From assembly GCA_037043015.1 (NCBI GenBank), contig CM073321.1, positions 43,234,420 through 43,298,419 on the forward strand: 64,000 bases of DNA, written 5' to 3'. A model generated the notes under the pieces. That model saw nothing but the letters and a program-made list of their open reading frames with translations. It had not been told where the DNA came from and ran no database searches. This document shows positions 63,764-64,000 of the stretch, piece after piece (positions within the stretch are counted from its first letter, which is position 1; every line of letters starts with the position of its first letter). The position numbers were made by a program, and so were the translations under genes. The DNA is from Bryum argenteum (taxonomy: Eukaryota; Streptophyta; Bryopsida; Bryales; Bryaceae).

Positions 63764-64000
63764 GATGAATCTTGATCAAGTCGACCTTCTTCAAGATGCT
63801 GAAGATACCCGGCCCTTTCTTAATCATCCACAAACTGGATCTTCCGACGGCGACGAACTCTTACTAGATAGTTTCGTAACTGTTGGAGACTTGAGCAATA
63901 GAGTACCGGAGGAGACTACATCGATTACTGATCTCCAAGCTGAAGCAACGCAAAATCAAGATGAACACGAGTATCCTTCCGAGGATGAAGACCCCCCTAT
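63764..64000 (+). CDS. Exon of an unrecognised acidic protein, runs off the window
   Basis: After the acceptor GAATTGCCAG an open frame starts MNLDQVDLLQDAEDTRP and continues with Asp/Glu-rich sequence to the window edge. It may be an alternative last part of the acidic gene that ends at 63625, or the start of a neighbour of the same kind. No domain is seen. Confidence 0.4.

Noticed and set aside
1-64000. tRNA, rRNA or organelle-derived genes
   Set aside because: No cloverleaf with A and B boxes, no rRNA word and no plastid or mitochondrial gene was noticed by eye on either strand. A covariance-model scan would be decisive.

Overview
The window looks like nuclear DNA from a green streptophyte. 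The evidence is intron-bearing genes with GT..AG borders, a plant-type hAT transposase with a DUF659-like core, a non-chromovirus Ty3/gypsy LTR element with a plant-style primer-binding site, a MULE-like transposase with a SWIM finger, and pieces of kinesin-5 and aldehyde dehydrogenase genes. A charophyte such as Chara would fit the very repeat-rich layout, but that is a guess from style; no rRNA, tRNA or organelle gene is present to settle it.

Layout. 0-2.2 kb: a decayed hAT transposase on the minus strand. 2.4-4.2 kb: GC-rich tandem repeat, then AT-rich satellite. 4.2-10.4 kb: an intron-bearing plus-strand gene whose product resembles a ParB-like domain joined to a beta-order amino-methyltransferase; all its introns are packed with one 20-24 bp palindrome. 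10.9-13.2 kb: an FCP1/NIF-type phosphatase-like gene and an unrecognised two-exon gene. 13.6-22.6 kb: four genes that share (three clearly, one weakly) a Trp/His/Cys-rich N-terminal module joined to different tails (none, coiled coil, RING-H2, protein kinase); each has GGCGACCGCCGGT-type repeat arrays upstream of its start. 23.1-26.6 kb: a large foldback-like block with a G-rich arm and a C-rich arm between 13-bp inverted ends. 27-35 kb: AT satellite, a GC-rich island of unknown nature, a hairpin, a strikingly regular palindrome array (eight repeats every 61-63 bp), and a Ty1/copia remnant. 36-38 kb: a second, minus-strand relative of the methyltransferase-like gene, with an 85-bp tandem array next to it. 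39.7-43.7 kb: fragmentary ALDH and kinesin-5 genes on the minus strand. 45.4-49.1 kb: MULE-like transposase. 50-63.6 kb: an acidic multi-exon gene whose large intron holds a nearly 10-kb LTR retrotransposon (52667-62561).

The strongest unexplained theme is a set of at least four unrelated short palindromic or near-palindromic repeat families, each laid out at regular spacing with unique sequence between copies, and sitting only in introns or immediately upstream of genes. One of them ends in a stretch that looks like a 3' splice site. The second theme is the ParB/methyltransferase-like gene family, present twice. Many of the non-retroelement genes carry one to three in-frame stops or single frame changes in otherwise clean conserved frames, so either many are recent pseudogenes or the assembly has base errors; the sequence alone cannot decide.

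All functional calls come from reading motifs by eye. No database search was run.
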